Below are positions 22,001 through 31,340 of a stretch of 64,000 nucleotides of DNA, piece after piece. The notes beneath the pieces were generated by a model that was given only the letters and a program-made list of their open reading frames with translations, was not told the origin of the DNA and made no database searches. How positions within the stretch are numbered: the first letter of the stretch is position 1; the number at the start of each line of letters is the position of its first letter. Position numbers and translations under genes: made by a program. Source of the stretch: Symbiodinium natans (taxonomy: Eukaryota > Sar > Dinophyceae > Suessiales > Symbiodiniaceae); contig CAJNDS010002420.1 of NCBI GenBank assembly GCA_905221605.1, positions 87,001 through 151,000 of the forward strand, in the 5' to 3' direction.

Positions 22001-22308
22001 GCTTGCAGCTGAAGCCTCTGTGCTTCGCGGTTGTCCGCCTCTGGTTTTGGCCCCCGGCTTGCAAACCCATGCTCAGCACGTTCGGCTTGCAGCTGAAGCC
22101 TCTGCGCTTGTCGGCTGACCCCTTGAGGGGGCAAAGGCCCGCGGCTGCCACCTCCCTTTGCCACCCGTTCCTGTTGCCGAGCTTTTCGCTTAGCGCTTTC
22201 TTCTGCCTGACGCTCTTCTTTCTCGGCTTGGCGGCAGCGTGGATCGCTGCACCACCCCGGTCCCCGACCGCTCCTGTTTCCCACACCGCATCGCTGGCAA
22301 GGCGCCAT
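16015..22308 (-). CDS. Helitron-type Rep/helicase with C-terminal Josephin-like protease domain
   Basis: An uninterrupted 2097-residue frame. N-terminus: zinc-ribbon-like CxxC pairs (residues 4-25), a basic coiled-coil-like stretch, then about seven copies of a 28-residue repeat (about 66-250). Rep region: FFMTLTCH at about 650-656, the HUH-type motif RGYPHAHILLW at about 803-813, and the YxxxY tyrosine pair in RYILGYSF at about 980-987. PIF1-like SF1B helicase: Walker A GPGGCGKS near 1362, Walker B FVDEMG near 1446, SGDLYQLPP near 1485, TIHKSQ near 1717, YVALSR near 1748. After a Lys/Ala-rich linker the C-terminus (about 1940-2097) resembles a Josephin deubiquitinase: LCGMHALNN with the candidate catalytic Cys, NAHWVAY with the candidate His, and RIDS as the third residue. 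Known role: Helitron proteins nick and unwind DNA in rolling-circle transposition. The protease role (removing ubiquitin, or a host interaction) is inferred. All key residues I can see are present, so the element may be recent. Confidence 0.9.
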   Translation of the reverse strand: MAPCQRCGVGNRSGRGPGWCSDPRCRQAEKEERQAEESAKRKARQQERVAKGGGSRGPLPPQGVSRQAQRLQLQAERAEHGFASRGPKPEADNREAQRLQLQAERAECGFASRGPKPEADNREAQRLQLQAERAECGFASRGPKPEEDNREAQRLQLQAERAEHGFASRGPKPEADNREAQRLQLQAERAEHGFASRGPKPEEDNREAQRLQLQAERAEHGFASRGPKPEEDNRQAQRLQLQAERAESGVGSRGPKPTATEIQKQGYPFPDEDELTPEQVDAHYLAFVRSWGRFGLSRVCEKCRTLTPAKHVCPAKGTKQMLCKRCREDSTKIILPDVPTAPEALQILRPIEQHLIAMARISQVLIDKLPSGGPSAQWGRMYAVLMEDPFICDVLEGAILEEDGTVLVQGVQGLTASPARLDCLHEALKELKAQHCLYKANPAVDRAIAKMATILDVQPHALDERLSQQIASQGRQTGESGGSHSSALGSQSHGVLQEKEEDLEMMYLLPKELKIPGAETRQLQKARGCAALTDDMDVKLFPHLFPTGTGGWQSMYPSFSQYARKRLLSQDPRFEASPAYTMWLLEMQTKKRLSGNINVRISGQQAPSRKTMYERGNNQVYTALRDIPGTQPYIYAKKGVALSMYEQLGTPNFFMTLTCHARQPDILVAAITARLLRLRPEMPPQELERQAAGILRCYQSDEQFKWDDLSPNQLCNQQPAIVARQFMHQLNQLMAWLEAEHDTESHLEQEADEQDEPEGGNRKEPEDFAQAPARDSAGRHRSVRKERPPFKIRDYIIRIEWQKRGYPHAHILLWAAEWPRRTSTVSSRDAEKTPETEATVPDWSDEEAMESFTPTCAEDWSDKYICTKSPESWRKSTKVSPRNKALNAQLAELVRHKHSEYCGIKTYGSCRFGFPHNEFEERTRRRTSQEKYANSRWKSSLVVRRAQGDNMFGQYNIKILRRWRASMDLQVICELTSASRYILGYSFKSEEDLAARRRMESILTSLAASRNDHGGTSLSSQQVYKAAHAALQGRTTSTFEACHLLLGFPIVEFSREHVWVQVGPADTWTLSVPQHEESLALQQPESYRNSKLDRDGHMPAAQRWYREMQVAFGNIEVELPVEGGKPATCRLMNMNFLDFCAAFKFIGVEFPQLRKRPAIVGYRNFSPDQEPESFWFSRLLLYSVWTEPGDWLQEEDKGSHAAAFQRIARDLDGYPDFLRSKCFPQMDGTVNAARKLQAVQAVMYMKARMHPAHLRDGWANSKIAQDNYEDSIQILEALKARHGDDIEFAAPDHVPTGAPGDAFAPVEGGEESFNMLTAAENPSPETQHQRRAMEYIFETVWARRNTNDTNNTDRLHMLLHGPGGCGKSVVVRAAAHMLREAGVGTIIAAPTGVAAWNINGVTLHTCCLLPVVNQSYGRACDVPLPNGPILATLRSIWKLVAALFVDEMGFISSFMLERLDQHLRLAKNMPHVPFGGVHVVFSGDLYQLPPPGGLPAFASSLWTLLQLCELEGNQRAAKDPKWAAFLARVRVGTWTEEDIQELQGMVLNKNDSRQPSPKAVCLYPTRKAVAEKNRRYIEEHVKRTGVKLYQSPALDTNVKTGAPLSPEVVWADPENTAGLETLLHLAVGVRVMLRYNLDTQDGLVNGACGFVEHIDADETTGEIEKVWIEFEKKAGAKWCAENETSFVAISRRSAAYLDMEGSKASRLQFPLVLAKATTIHKSQAATLQDGAHSRLDATCKQEGQAYVALSRCPEQALCTLEFFNPKSLRFNSKAEWALTQLKAQQAERDGSQLWKQLFQPPQSKDFYEAKLSEMGAPDWAQLMKRKEEEEHADGELPWCCQQCGQELPNTKLAIKEHKQKCPSKPKAKAKGSAKAKSKGKGGREGRTKSAAKAKSRSSAKSRILLLGVPDKRPAADSAPNAPSAKLARTSNKPAAPLPSPQSNLPYFERQDRALCGMHALNNALGGAVFTETDMKEAVQILLEEGGEERGEVAQDHMAADGYYSSEVLAQVIQSKALAAFNRIRWEMVLQPVTTKHELEAAVGLVQNRDNAHWVAYRFFNNSIFRIDSTTRSPEQLTDQAFLHDLARYPNTFAIREV
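21548..22110 (-). repeat. 84-bp in-frame tandem repeat in the transposase gene
   Basis: About seven copies of an 84-bp unit encoding 28 residues (core AQRLQLQAERAE, GFASRGPKPEADN). Units differ by a few bases, for example codons for EEDN versus EADN, and are highly similar, which suggests recent expansion or gene conversion. The repeat lies between the zinc ribbon and the Rep domain. Confidence 0.95.
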
Positions 22309-22580
22309 GGCAAATGTTCAGTTCTATCTGCAACTCAGGCTGTGTCGGAAAAGCTGCGATGGGTTTGTGCACCGGAGACTGTGAAATACAGCGCATGTCA
22401 GAAGGCGTTCTCTAGCACGTGCAACAGCTTGTCTGTCTTTCCTTGCCAGTCCACTTTACTTTTCTTGCTCCTGTGTAACAGGCGCATCTGTGGTGACTTG
22501 GTTTGCTCTCAAAAGAGATGTACAGAGCGGAGACGAACTTACTAGTTCACGCCAGGTGCCACGCAGCACATGGTATGTCT
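22309..22580. other. Spacer between two same-strand genes
   Basis: 272 bp of unique sequence upstream of the transposase start. No telomere repeats and no clear promoter motif. It separates the hypothetical gene at 22581-23428 from the transposase gene, both on the minus strand. Confidence 0.5.
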
Positions 22581-23428
22581 TCATGGCTGCTGGGTGTCCT
22601 GCGCTGTGACGATGTCCCACAAGTCATCGGAGAGGACCAATGTGTCCAATGGGGTTGGCTCCCCATCTAAGACCGTGCACACTTCTTGGTTCCTGCTCTG
22701 CAGACGGCCTTGGGCTGCCGCTGCTATGGTAGCGGATGTAGGAAGCTGTTCCATCAGTTCCATCTCCAGCGAATGGCTTGACACGCTGGCGATTCGCAGC
22801 ACCTCCTCACCGGCCACCGTGGTGAACACGACGTCGACGGTATTTTGATCCACGGGCATCAAACTGCAAGTAATAACCAAAGGCGAGGGCACTTCTCGGA
22901 CATAGACCTTCCCTGCTGGAAGATTGATCCAATTGTCAAAGTGCAGTTCTTCCGCTTCGAAGACAGCAACATGAGGTGCTTCTGGATGCCATTGGGTAAA
23001 TCGGCATTCCAGCCTATTCATGCCTCTGACGCAAAAGGCAGGCATATACCATCCAGGGGCTGTCTCTGTGGCAAGCGCAGCGCCACTCAAGCCAATCAGC
23101 GACCAGGCGCCAGGACCGCCATCCAAACACCGGCTCCATTCAAGACGGCAACCATCCATCTTGCAGGTTTCGATCACTGGCAGAAAGTGCGGCTTGTGTT
23201 CTATCTGAGCCAAGACTGCTGCGAATGCCTTGCTTGCAAGAATGTGCGACTTTCTTCTCTCTCACGCGCAGCTTCCTCAGCTTCGTGCAGTTCTTTTTCA
23301 ACCCAGTCCCTATCGTCGAACCCGTCCTCACCGTCCGCCTGTTCAAAACCGCGAATGGGGCGGTCTGTGCCCTGGAAGTCCTCGTCCATGTCTTCGGACA
23401 TCGTGGCACCAGTCGACCTGAGAAGCAA
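22581..23428 (-). CDS. Hypothetical protein upstream of the Helitron-type gene (probable frameshift)
   Basis: The main open frame 22581-23213 (210 codons from an ATG) stays open upstream through SHILASKAFAAVLAQ. An acidic N-terminal frame (23201-23428, MSEDMDEDFQGTDRPIRG) overlaps it one base out of register, so a single gene with one indel near 23240-23260 is likely. The product has no domain I recognise: an acidic Glu/Asp-rich N-terminus, then a mixed globular-looking part with many Trp and Cys (CRLEWSRCLDGGPGAWSL). Its position, 272 bp upstream on the same strand, makes it a candidate accessory gene of the same element; a host gene is equally possible. Confidence 0.5.
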
Positions 23429-24260
23429 GGGTGTCGGCTAGATTAGGACATGGCCGTCGCACCAGTCGACCTGAGGACAAAGGCCAGTAGTCTTCTTTCA
23501 TTAGAAGTCGAACTACATTTCCCGCAGAAAAATGGTTGATAATGGGGTCCGGGAAAAGGGTGCAGCTAGGGGCGGGGGGGCAAAGCAGTTGAATTATTTG
23601 GGTGGGTTTTCCTGGTTCCTGGCAACCTGCATAAAGAGTCGAACGTTCCAGCAATCCTCAGAGCTTCGGAATAAGTCACACTGGGTTCCTGGCTCCTTTC
23701 AGGCCTCATAATGAGTCGAACTGAGTTCTCTGTGCGTGGCAACGTGCAGAAGACTTGTCTAGCAACTCTCAGAGTGACCAGTGGGTTTTGCGCGTGTTCA
23801 ATATAAGTCGAACTGGGCTCCCGGCTGTTTGTTAATTGTGCAACAATTCAAACTGATCTTCTGGCGTTCTGGTTCTGGGAACCTTCGTAACAAGTCGAAC
23901 GAGGCTGTGTCTCTTGAAAGTATATAGTCATTTTACGTAATTAGAATAGGGTGTGTCTTCTTTCATTAGAAATCGAACTGCATTTCCCGCAGAGAAACGG
24001 TTGTTAAGGAGGTCCGGGAAGGAGGTGCAGCTAGGGGTGGGGGGCAAAGTGGTTGAACAGAGCTTCGGAATAAGTCACGCTGGGTTCCTTGCTCCTTTCA
24101 GGCCTCATAATGAGTCGAACTGAGTTCTCTGTGCGTGGCAGTGGGTCTTGCGCGTGTTCAATACAAGTCGAACTGGGCTCCCGGCTGTGTGTTAATTCTG
24201 CGACAAGTCAAATGGATCTTCTGGCTCCTGGATTCATCACGATAGATCGAACATGCAACC
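23429..24260. repeat. Diverged tandem segment rich in AAGTCGAAC
   Basis: 23488-23890 and 23958-24235 are two diverged copies of one segment (CTTCTTTCATTAGAA, CATTTCCCGCAGA, TCAGGCCTCATAATGAGTCG, GGGCTCCCGGCTGT). Inside each, AAGTCGAAC recurs at short intervals. Further pieces occur at 24590-24660 and 24930-24985. No gene. Confidence 0.75.
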
Positions 24261-25110
24261 CTCTTTAAGTCGAACCAACCATTTTGGACAGGCAAAAAGG
24301 CCAGCGGTGGGGCCCCGGAAGGGTGGGGAGGGGGAGAAGGGGGGGGTGGTGGGGCGTGGTGGGAACCCCACATAATTCGTGAAGAGGCGGGGGAGGGGGG
24401 GTGAGTGGGGGGGGAGGGGGGGGGCAGCGGGGCTGGAACCAACAAATTCGGGAAAAACGGCGGGGAAGGGGGGTGGGTGGAGGTTGGGGATCGGGGGGGG
24501 GGGAGGGGGAGGGGGGCTAGGGGGGGCGGGAGGGGGGTGGCAGGCGGGCGGGAGGGGGGGGGGGGGGGTGCCCCTCATTTTAAGTCGAACCAACTGGGCT
24601 CCCGGCTGTGTGTTGGTTCTGCGGCTCTCGCTCCTGCTTCATCACGATAGATCGAACATGCAGGGGTGGGGGGGGGGACCCTGGAAGGGTGCGCGGTGGG
24701 GTCTTGTAACCCTCATTTAAGTCGAACCAACAATTTCGGGCAAAACGGGTGAGGGGGGGGGGACGGGGGGGGGGAGGGGGGGGGGGGGGGGGGGGGGGAG
24801 GGGGGGGGGGGGAGGGGGGGTGGTGGAGGGGGGCGGGGGGGGTGGGGGGAAGGGGAGGGGGGTAGGGGGGGGGGGGGGGGTGGCAGGCGGGCGGGAGGGG
24901 GGGGGAGGGGGGGGGGGGTGCCCTCATTTTAAGTCGAACCAACTGGGCTCCCGGGGTCTTGTAACCCTCATTTAAGTCGAACCAACAAGTTCGGGCAAAA
25001 CGGGTGAGGGGGTGGGGGGGTGGTGGGGGGGGTGGGGGGGGGTGGGGGGTGGGGGGGGTGGGCGGGGTGGGGGGGTGGGGGGGTGGGGGGCAGGAGGGGG
25101 CGGGAGGGCT
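24261..25110. repeat. G-rich low-complexity block
   Basis: Mostly runs of G broken by A or T (24300-24570, 24745-24920, 25005-25100), interleaved with AAGTCGAACCAAC pieces of the preceding repeat. Strong G-quadruplex potential. Open frames (Gly-rich or Pro-rich) are artefacts. Confidence 0.85.
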
Positions 25111-25166
25111 TTTGTTGGTTCGGGCAGTTTTTTTAGGTTGTTTGGGCGTTTCTCCAAAGTAAAGGA

Positions 25167-25605
25167 AAGTGATAAGGTTGCTCTAGTTGCTGTTTGAGGG
25201 TCTGGACTGGGCTTGTGGTGATTCCTAGGCATCAGCCGGCACATGTCTCCAGCAATGATTGTTGCTCTCTGTAGAAAATGCTCAGTGATAAGGCTGCTCT
25301 AATTGCTGTTTGAGGGTCTGGACTGGGCTTGTGGGGACTCCTAGCCAGCAGCGGGGACATGTTGCCAGCCATGGTTGTTGCTCTCTCAAAAATGCTCAGT
25401 GATAAGGCTGCTCTAGTTGCTGCTTGAGGGTCTGGGCTGGGCTTGTGGTGATTCCCAGCCACCAGCTGGCACATGTCTCCGGCAATTGCTCTCTAGAAAA
25501 TGCTCAGTGATAAGGCTGCTCTAGTTGCTGTTTGAGGGTCTGGACTGGGCTTGTGGTGATTCCGAGCCATCCCAGCCATGGTTGTTGTTGCTTTCTAGAA
25601 AAAAT
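25167..25605. repeat. Tandem repeat, unit 108-117 bp, four copies
   Basis: Units start GTGATAAGG at 25168, 25285, 25399 and 25507 (spacings 117, 114, 108) and share TGCTGTTTGAGGGTCTGGAC, GGGCTTGTGGTGATTCC and GGCACATGTCTCC. No gene seen. Confidence 0.85.
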
Positions 25606-25805
25606 GAACCAGAATAGGGATTTCCAAGGGCAATTTTGCAAATACGTTGAATTTACTTAAACCTCTTTGTGTGCCAGTCAAGTATGTTGAGTGCGCAAAA
25701 ATTTGCCCAGTGGAAAGGGCGTCAGTTCACTTCCAGGTGATGGTACAGACTATTTGCGAGCGATTCGTTATGCAACACATACAATTTCTATTTATCCTGT
25801 CCTTG
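25606..25805. other. Unique island
   Basis: 200 bp of non-repetitive sequence before a long telomere-like array. Nothing recognisable. Confidence 0.5.
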
Positions 25806-26394
25806 AGGGTTTAGGGTTTAGGGTTTAGGGTTTAGGGTTTAGGGTTTAGGGTTTAGGGTTTAGGGTTTAGGGTTTAGGGTTTAGGGTTTAGGGTTTAGGG
25901 TTTAGGGTTAGGGTTTAGGTTTAGGTTTAGGGTTTAGGGTTTGTTTAGGGTTTAGGGTTTTTTAGGGTTGTAGGGTTTTAGGGTTTAGGGTTTTAGGGTG
26001 TAGGGTTTAGGTTTAGGTTTAGGGTTTAGGTTTCGGGTTAGGGTTTAGGGTTTAGGGTTAGGGTTAGGGTTTAGGGTTAGGTTTAGGGTTTAGGGTTAGG
26101 GTTTAGGGTTTTTAGGGTTTAGGGTTAGGGTTAGGGTTTAGGTTTTAGGGTTAGGGTTAGGGTTTAGGGTTTAGGTGAGGGTTTAGGGTTTTTAGGGTTT
26201 AGGGTTTAGGGTTTAGGGTTTGGGTTAGGGGTTAGGGTTTAGGGGTTAGGGTTTAGGGTTTAGGGTTTAGGGTTTAGGGTTTAGGGTTTAGGGTTTAGGG
26301 TTTAGGGTTTAGGGTTTATGGTTTAGGGGTTTAGGGTTTAGGGTTTAGGGTTTAGGGTTTAGGGTTTAGGGTTTAGGGTTTAGGGTTTATAGAA
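25806..26394. repeat. Long TTTAGGG array with degenerate centre
   Basis: Perfect TTTAGGG units at both ends, with mixed 6-9 bp variants (TTAGGG, TTTTAGGG, TTTAGG) at about 25905-26260. It ends in TATAGAAATTGTATAGGG like the array ending at 14932. A short 13-bp tandem (AGTTTTGAGCGAA) follows at 26425-26475. Confidence 0.9.
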
Positions 26395-27299
26395 ATTGTA
26401 TAGGGTTTGGGTCCCAATAAGTTTTGAGCGAAAGTTTTGAGCGAAAGTTTTGAGCGAAAGTTTTGAGCGAAAGTTTCGTTTTTAGAGTTTAGGTTTTAGG
26501 GTCGGCGTGGGGGGGGGGGAACAGATGATACGACGGGATGGGAGAATGATTTTGGGGTTTTTTTTAAGAATTTCTGATGAATCTTTGGATACCTCAGAAT
26601 ATATTTGGATATATTCAAATTCTTTTGAGGTTTTCAATGGGATATCTAATTTGAAAATCAAAAAAAATGTTAGGGTTTAGGGTTTAGGGTTTAGGGTTTA
26701 GGGTTTAGGGTTTAGGGTTTAGGTTTAGGGGTTAGGGTTTAGGGTTTAGGGTTTTGGGTTTAGGGTTTAGGGTTTAGGGTTTAGGGTTTAGGGTTTAGGG
26801 TTTAGGGTTTAGGGTTAGGGGTTTTAGGGTTGAGGGTTTAGGGTAGGGTTTAGGTTTAGGGGTTTAGGGTTAGGGTTAGGGTTTAGGGGTTTAGGTTTAG
26901 GGTTTTAGGGTTTTAGGGTTTAGGGTTTAGGTTGTGGGTTTAGGGTTTAGGTTAGGGTTTAGGGGTTTCGGGTTTAGGGTTTAGGGTTTTTGGGTTTAGG
27001 GTGTTAGGGTTTAGGTTTAGGTTTAGGGGTTTAGGGTTAGGGTTTAGGGTGTAGGGTTTAGGGTTTAGGGTTTCGGGTTTTAGGGGTTTTAGGGTTAGGG
27101 TTTAGGGTTAGGGTTAGGTTTAGGGTTTAGGGTTTGGGTTAGGGTTTAGGGTTTAGGGTTTAGGGTTTAGGTTTAGGTTTAGGGTTAGGCCCGCGAACAG
27201 GGTTAGGGTTTTAGGGTTAGGGGTTTTAGGGTTTAGGGTTAGGGTTCAGCATCTCATGTTCGAGCATTTACTAGGCCAGCAGTGTGTGTAGGCAACGGC
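26395..27299. repeat. Spacer and degenerate telomere-like array
   Basis: 26480-26670 is an A/T-rich island (TTTGGATATATTCAAATTC). 26671-27250 is a highly degenerate TTTAGGG array mixing 6- to 9-bp units, unlike the nearly pure arrays elsewhere. 27251-27299 is unique. Confidence 0.8.
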
Positions 27300-27380
27300 A
27301 AAAAACCCACCCACCCAGAGAATCCCAAAACATTAAGAAAATAAAAAGTTTACATTTCTCATCAGCAAGCCCTGTCCTCC
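27300..27380. repeat. 81-bp dispersed repeat, copy 2
   Basis: Near-identical to 11961-12041 in the same orientation, more than 15 kb away. The flanks on both sides are unrelated, so it is a dispersed element rather than part of a larger duplication. Confidence 0.75.
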
Positions 27381-27430
27381 TACCCACGAACCATTTCATC
27401 GGCCCCCATAAAAGGGCGGGACTTCGAAAT

Positions 27431-28217
27431 CCTGAAGCCGGTGAAGGCTCGGTTTTGGTCAAAAATCCAGAAAACGAGAGACCACCCAGAGCCGTCGATT
27501 TCAGTACTAAAAAAATCGCATTTTTACCTGGACCCGGGCCGATCCTGGGGTCCCCCTCATTTGGGGTGTTTTTGGAGGCAAACTTTCCCTCTCAAGGGGG
27601 GTCGGAGTTTGAGGCAAGGGGGGGTCTCAGAAGACTATTTTGCCTTTAAAATTGAAAAATACGACCCCCCCTTGACCAAAATTACGCTGTGAAAAGGTCG
27701 CGGGGGCGGCCCTTCATCAGGATTGAGGGTTAAAACCCTGAAAAACCCTGAAAAACATTGAAAAACTTTGAAAAACATTGAAAAACTCTGAGAAACCTTG
27801 ACAAACCGTGAAAAACTTGAATTCCTGAAGCCGGTGAAGGCTCGGTTTTGGTCAAAAATCCAGAAAACGAGAGGCCACCCAGAGGCGTCGATTTCAGTAC
27901 TAAAAAATCGCATTTTTACCTGGGACCCGGGCCGATCCTGGGATCCCCCTCATTTGGGGTGTTTTTGGAGGCAAACTTTCCCTCTCAAGGGGGGGTCGGA
28001 GTTTGAGGCAAGGGGGGGTCTCAGAAGACTATTTTGCCTTTAAAATTGAAAAATACGACCCCCCCTTGACCAAAATTACGCTGTGAAAAGGTCGCGGGGG
28101 CGGCCCTTCATCAGAATTGAGGGTTAAAACCCTGAAAAACCTTGAAAAACATTGAAAAACCTTGAAAAACACTGAAAAACTCTGAGAAACCTTGAAAAAC
28201 CTTGAAAAAGCCAAGGC
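27431..28217. repeat. Tandem duplication, unit about 393 bp
   Basis: Segment 27431-27823 recurs from 27824 with few changes (CCTGAAGCCGGTGAAGGCTC through AAATTACGCTGTGAAAAGG). Each copy ends in a small tandem of TTGAAAAACC units. The open frames in it are short and carry no recognised domain. Confidence 0.85.
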
Positions 28218-29377
28218 CCGCGCGCGCGAGGGCCAGGACAAGGCCAGACCCTTGAGTGCCCAACAGGGCCGGTCGATTTTCCGACTATAGGGTTTAAATA
28301 TATATAGGTAAGAGAGGTTTAGGGTTTAGGGTTTAGGGTTTAGGGTTTAGGGTTTAGGGTTTAGGGTTTAGGGTTTAGGGTTTAGGGTTTAGGGTTTAGG
28401 GTTTAGGGTTTAGGGTTTATAGAAGGGAAATGAAGGGAAGCTCGCTGGTGCTAAAAGCACCCGGGCCGCTCGCTTGCGTTAGCATGTAGTCCCACCTCAA
28501 CCACCCAAACTATTCTCAATAGGGTTTAGGGTTCACCCCCCAAACCCCCCTCAAGGGGGGCTTTCTTGCTTTTGACAGAGAAAGAGCAGGGTGGGGCCTC
28601 CCGAGCTTTGTGGAGCCTGTCAGCGGCTCGTAGGTTTCTTGGAGCTTTCACGGAACTGGAGGGGTGCCCAAAACCGTCAAATGTTCAGTGCGGGACCCCG
28701 ACCCACACAGCCCAAAACGCTAGGGGGAAGCAGGGGCCTTGGCCGGCCCCTGCTTACGCGTCCCAGCGAAGGGAGGTCCCACCAGATCTCTACCGAAATC
28801 AGACCCAGGCTGAGGCGGGTCCAGAAAGGCGGTCGCAGGGGGGTCCCAAGAAGTCTCCCAGGCGCGAGGAAGGTCAGTTTAGGGGTTCCCAGGAAGGTCC
28901 TCGGAGGGTCCCAGGGCGTCCCAGGCATGCCAGGACGATGGTTGGGAAAATACGTCCCAGACATCCTAGAAGGTTTCAGGGGGGCCCCGGGAAGGGGGGT
29001 CCCAGGGGGCCAGGGGGGTCCCAGGGGGGTCCCCAGGTTCAATTTCAATCTTTCTGCACCAAAAAAGCGTTTTTTTGCAGGTTGCCCCCTACACCAGCCC
29101 AGAAGGAGGGGGGGTCCCTGGAATCTGCCAGCCCAGGGCCCCAGACTTTTCGGGGGGGTTACCCCCCCGACCCCCCCAAAAAAGCCCAAACACCCTCAAC
29201 GATGCGGGGTCCTAATTATATTAGGGCTTACGCCCTAGGTCTGAGGCGTAGCCAAGCACTGCAGGCCTCGTCTACCGGGAGGCTTTACCCTCCCTCACCG
29301 TTCTGTAGAGACGCTCGGTCGGGGACCTCGGTCGAAGCCTCGAGCGCCCATGCAAATGGACAGCGGCGCTCTCGGCA
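28218..29377. other. Telomere-like tract and GC-rich island
   Basis: TTTAGGG array 28316-28418. 28419-29377 is a GC-rich island with GGGGGGTCCCAGG-type low complexity at 28830-29040. A frame of 274 codons is open on the plus strand (28566-29390), but its reading is repetitive, the opposite strand is also open, and no domain is recognisable, so I do not call a gene. Confidence 0.55.
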
Positions 29378-31340
29378 GTTTAGGGTTTAGGGTTTAGGGT
29401 TTAGGGTTTAGGGTTTAGGGTTTAGGGTTTAGGGTTTAGGGTTTAGGGTTTAGGGTTAAGGGCTTTGGAGTTTGGGGTTTGGGGTTTGGGGTTTGCGTTT
29501 GGGGTTGGGGTTTGGGGTTTAGGGTAGCTGAGCGTAGGGATGTGAAGTTGAGCTTCGGGAACCGGGTTTGTTAGGTTCCTTGAGCTTGGCTTCTTTGAAT
29601 ATTGCTATTTGTTTGTTTGATTTGTTCATTGTTTTTGGGGGGTTGGGGTGGGGTGGCGTTTATAAGGTTCGCACTCGCTTGACAGGCGCAGACAAGGGTT
29701 CTGCACGGAGTATAGCAACTGCCCCACAGGTTCGCGTGCTCTCTACTGCTGCTCCTGCTACTATGCCTACCAACCCTACAGCAATGATCATATCGCTACC
29801 GCTGCTACCACTACTATTCCTGTACCACGACCAGCAATGACACTTGGAAAAAAACACGCCGCTGCTACCAATACCACCTTATCACGCAACCTCGAAACAG
29901 AAATCTACCCCGAAACCCTAAACCCTAACCCTAAACCCTAAACCCTAAATCCTAAACCCTAAACCTTGAAGCCTTAACGCAAGCTCAGGAACACGACTTT
30001 CTCAGGGCAACTGGGGTGTTCGGGGCACCGTCCAAGCCACTGAAGCAGGAGCCTCCACTGGCACTGGGCCGGACCTGAGCATCAGCGAAGAATAAGGGTT
30101 TAGGGTTTAGGGTTTGGGTTGAGGGTTGAGGGTTTAGGGTTTCGCGTTTAGGGTTAGGGGGCTCTTTGTTAACCCTAACCCTAGACCGTAACTAACCCTG
30201 GACCCTGAACCCTAAACCTAAACCCTTTTCCGGGGAGGCCTTCTTATTTTCCGGTGTGTTTGTTGAAAGGTGTGGCTCGGCCCGGCAGCTTGCGGGACAA
30301 TCGCGGGGATTCGGAGCCCGCAGGGACAGTTCCAAGCAGAGGTTGCTTTACGGGGCTAAGCCCTCCCTAAGCAGGTTTTAAGAGGGATGACAGTGAGTTT
30401 TCAGAAAAAACGATCGTACATGGGCGGTCAGGGAAGAAGGTCGAGTAGGCACCTAAACCCTAAACCCTAAAACCTAGACTTAAAAAAACCTTAAACCCTA
30501 AACCCTAAACCCTAAACCCTAAACCGCTTATCGGCCTTTCTCAAACCTTTTCTCTGCCCCAGCGCAAGATGATTTCCCCTGTGGCGCGGGCCCCGTCCTG
30601 GAAGGCACTTCTGCGGCATCCTCCTGAACCGCGTAGGTTTCAGGGTTTAGGGTTTAGGGTTTAGGGCTAGGGGTTTGGGGCCTACCCGAAGGCTCCTAGT
30701 GTGGTTCCTTTTTTGGAAAATCCTAAAAAGGTACTACAAACAGGAGCCTTGAGGCAAAGCGTAAACCCTAAAACTGCATTGATCATTGAGTTGCCTTGGG
30801 GGATTCCGAACATTAGAGGTCCCTTTTGAGGTCCTGTGTCGAATTTTTAGAGGGCATTCGACGCATTCGACTATATTTGGGACATAAAGCACAAGGTCTT
30901 TTTCGCAGTCAGCGTAGAACGGATGCTAAGGACTTGGGACTCTCAACTTTCGTTTGGGAACCTGTATCCGACCGCACGAACCCCACGGGCCCATGTACCT
31001 ATCTGGTATATATACTTTGGGCCTTCAAAACGGGCTCCTACATGTTGCTTTAGGGCCCAAGTGTATACTGTATAGGTACATATAGACCCTTATAGTGCCA
31101 ACTGGAGTAACCCGAGCGTCCGACACCCACCCAGACAACCCCAAGTCCTGCAGACAAACGTTGAAGGCTCCTCCCAATCCCCCCCCCCTTGGCGCTGCCT
31201 GTGCTCTTGCCTCTCTTTATCTACATATCAAGTGACACAATATATATATATATACTAATATATACTATTACTTACTATTACCTGAACCAGTATACTAGAA
31301 CATAAGATATAGTCTAACATAATTTACCCTTAAACCCCCA
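29378..31340. repeat. Telomere-like tracts and islands
   Basis: TTTAGGG 29378-29460 grading into GGGGTTT at 29460-29525; CCCTAAA 29913-29968 and 30456-30525; TTTAGGG 30640-30670. Islands at 29530-29910 and 30680-31340 contain AT-rich patches (TATATATATATACTAATATA near 31240) but no recognised gene. Confidence 0.7.

Noticed and set aside
16270-22545. Many antisense and off-frame frames over the transposase gene
   Set aside because: Shadows of one long coding frame with clear conserved motifs on the minus strand.
25167-25605. Possible CRISPR-like array (four regular repeats)
   Set aside because: The whole 108-117 bp unit is repeated with no unique spacers, and the context is eukaryotic.
28566-29390. 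A 274-codon plus-strand frame
   Set aside because: Repetitive reading, open on the opposite strand as well, no domain, GC-rich low complexity.
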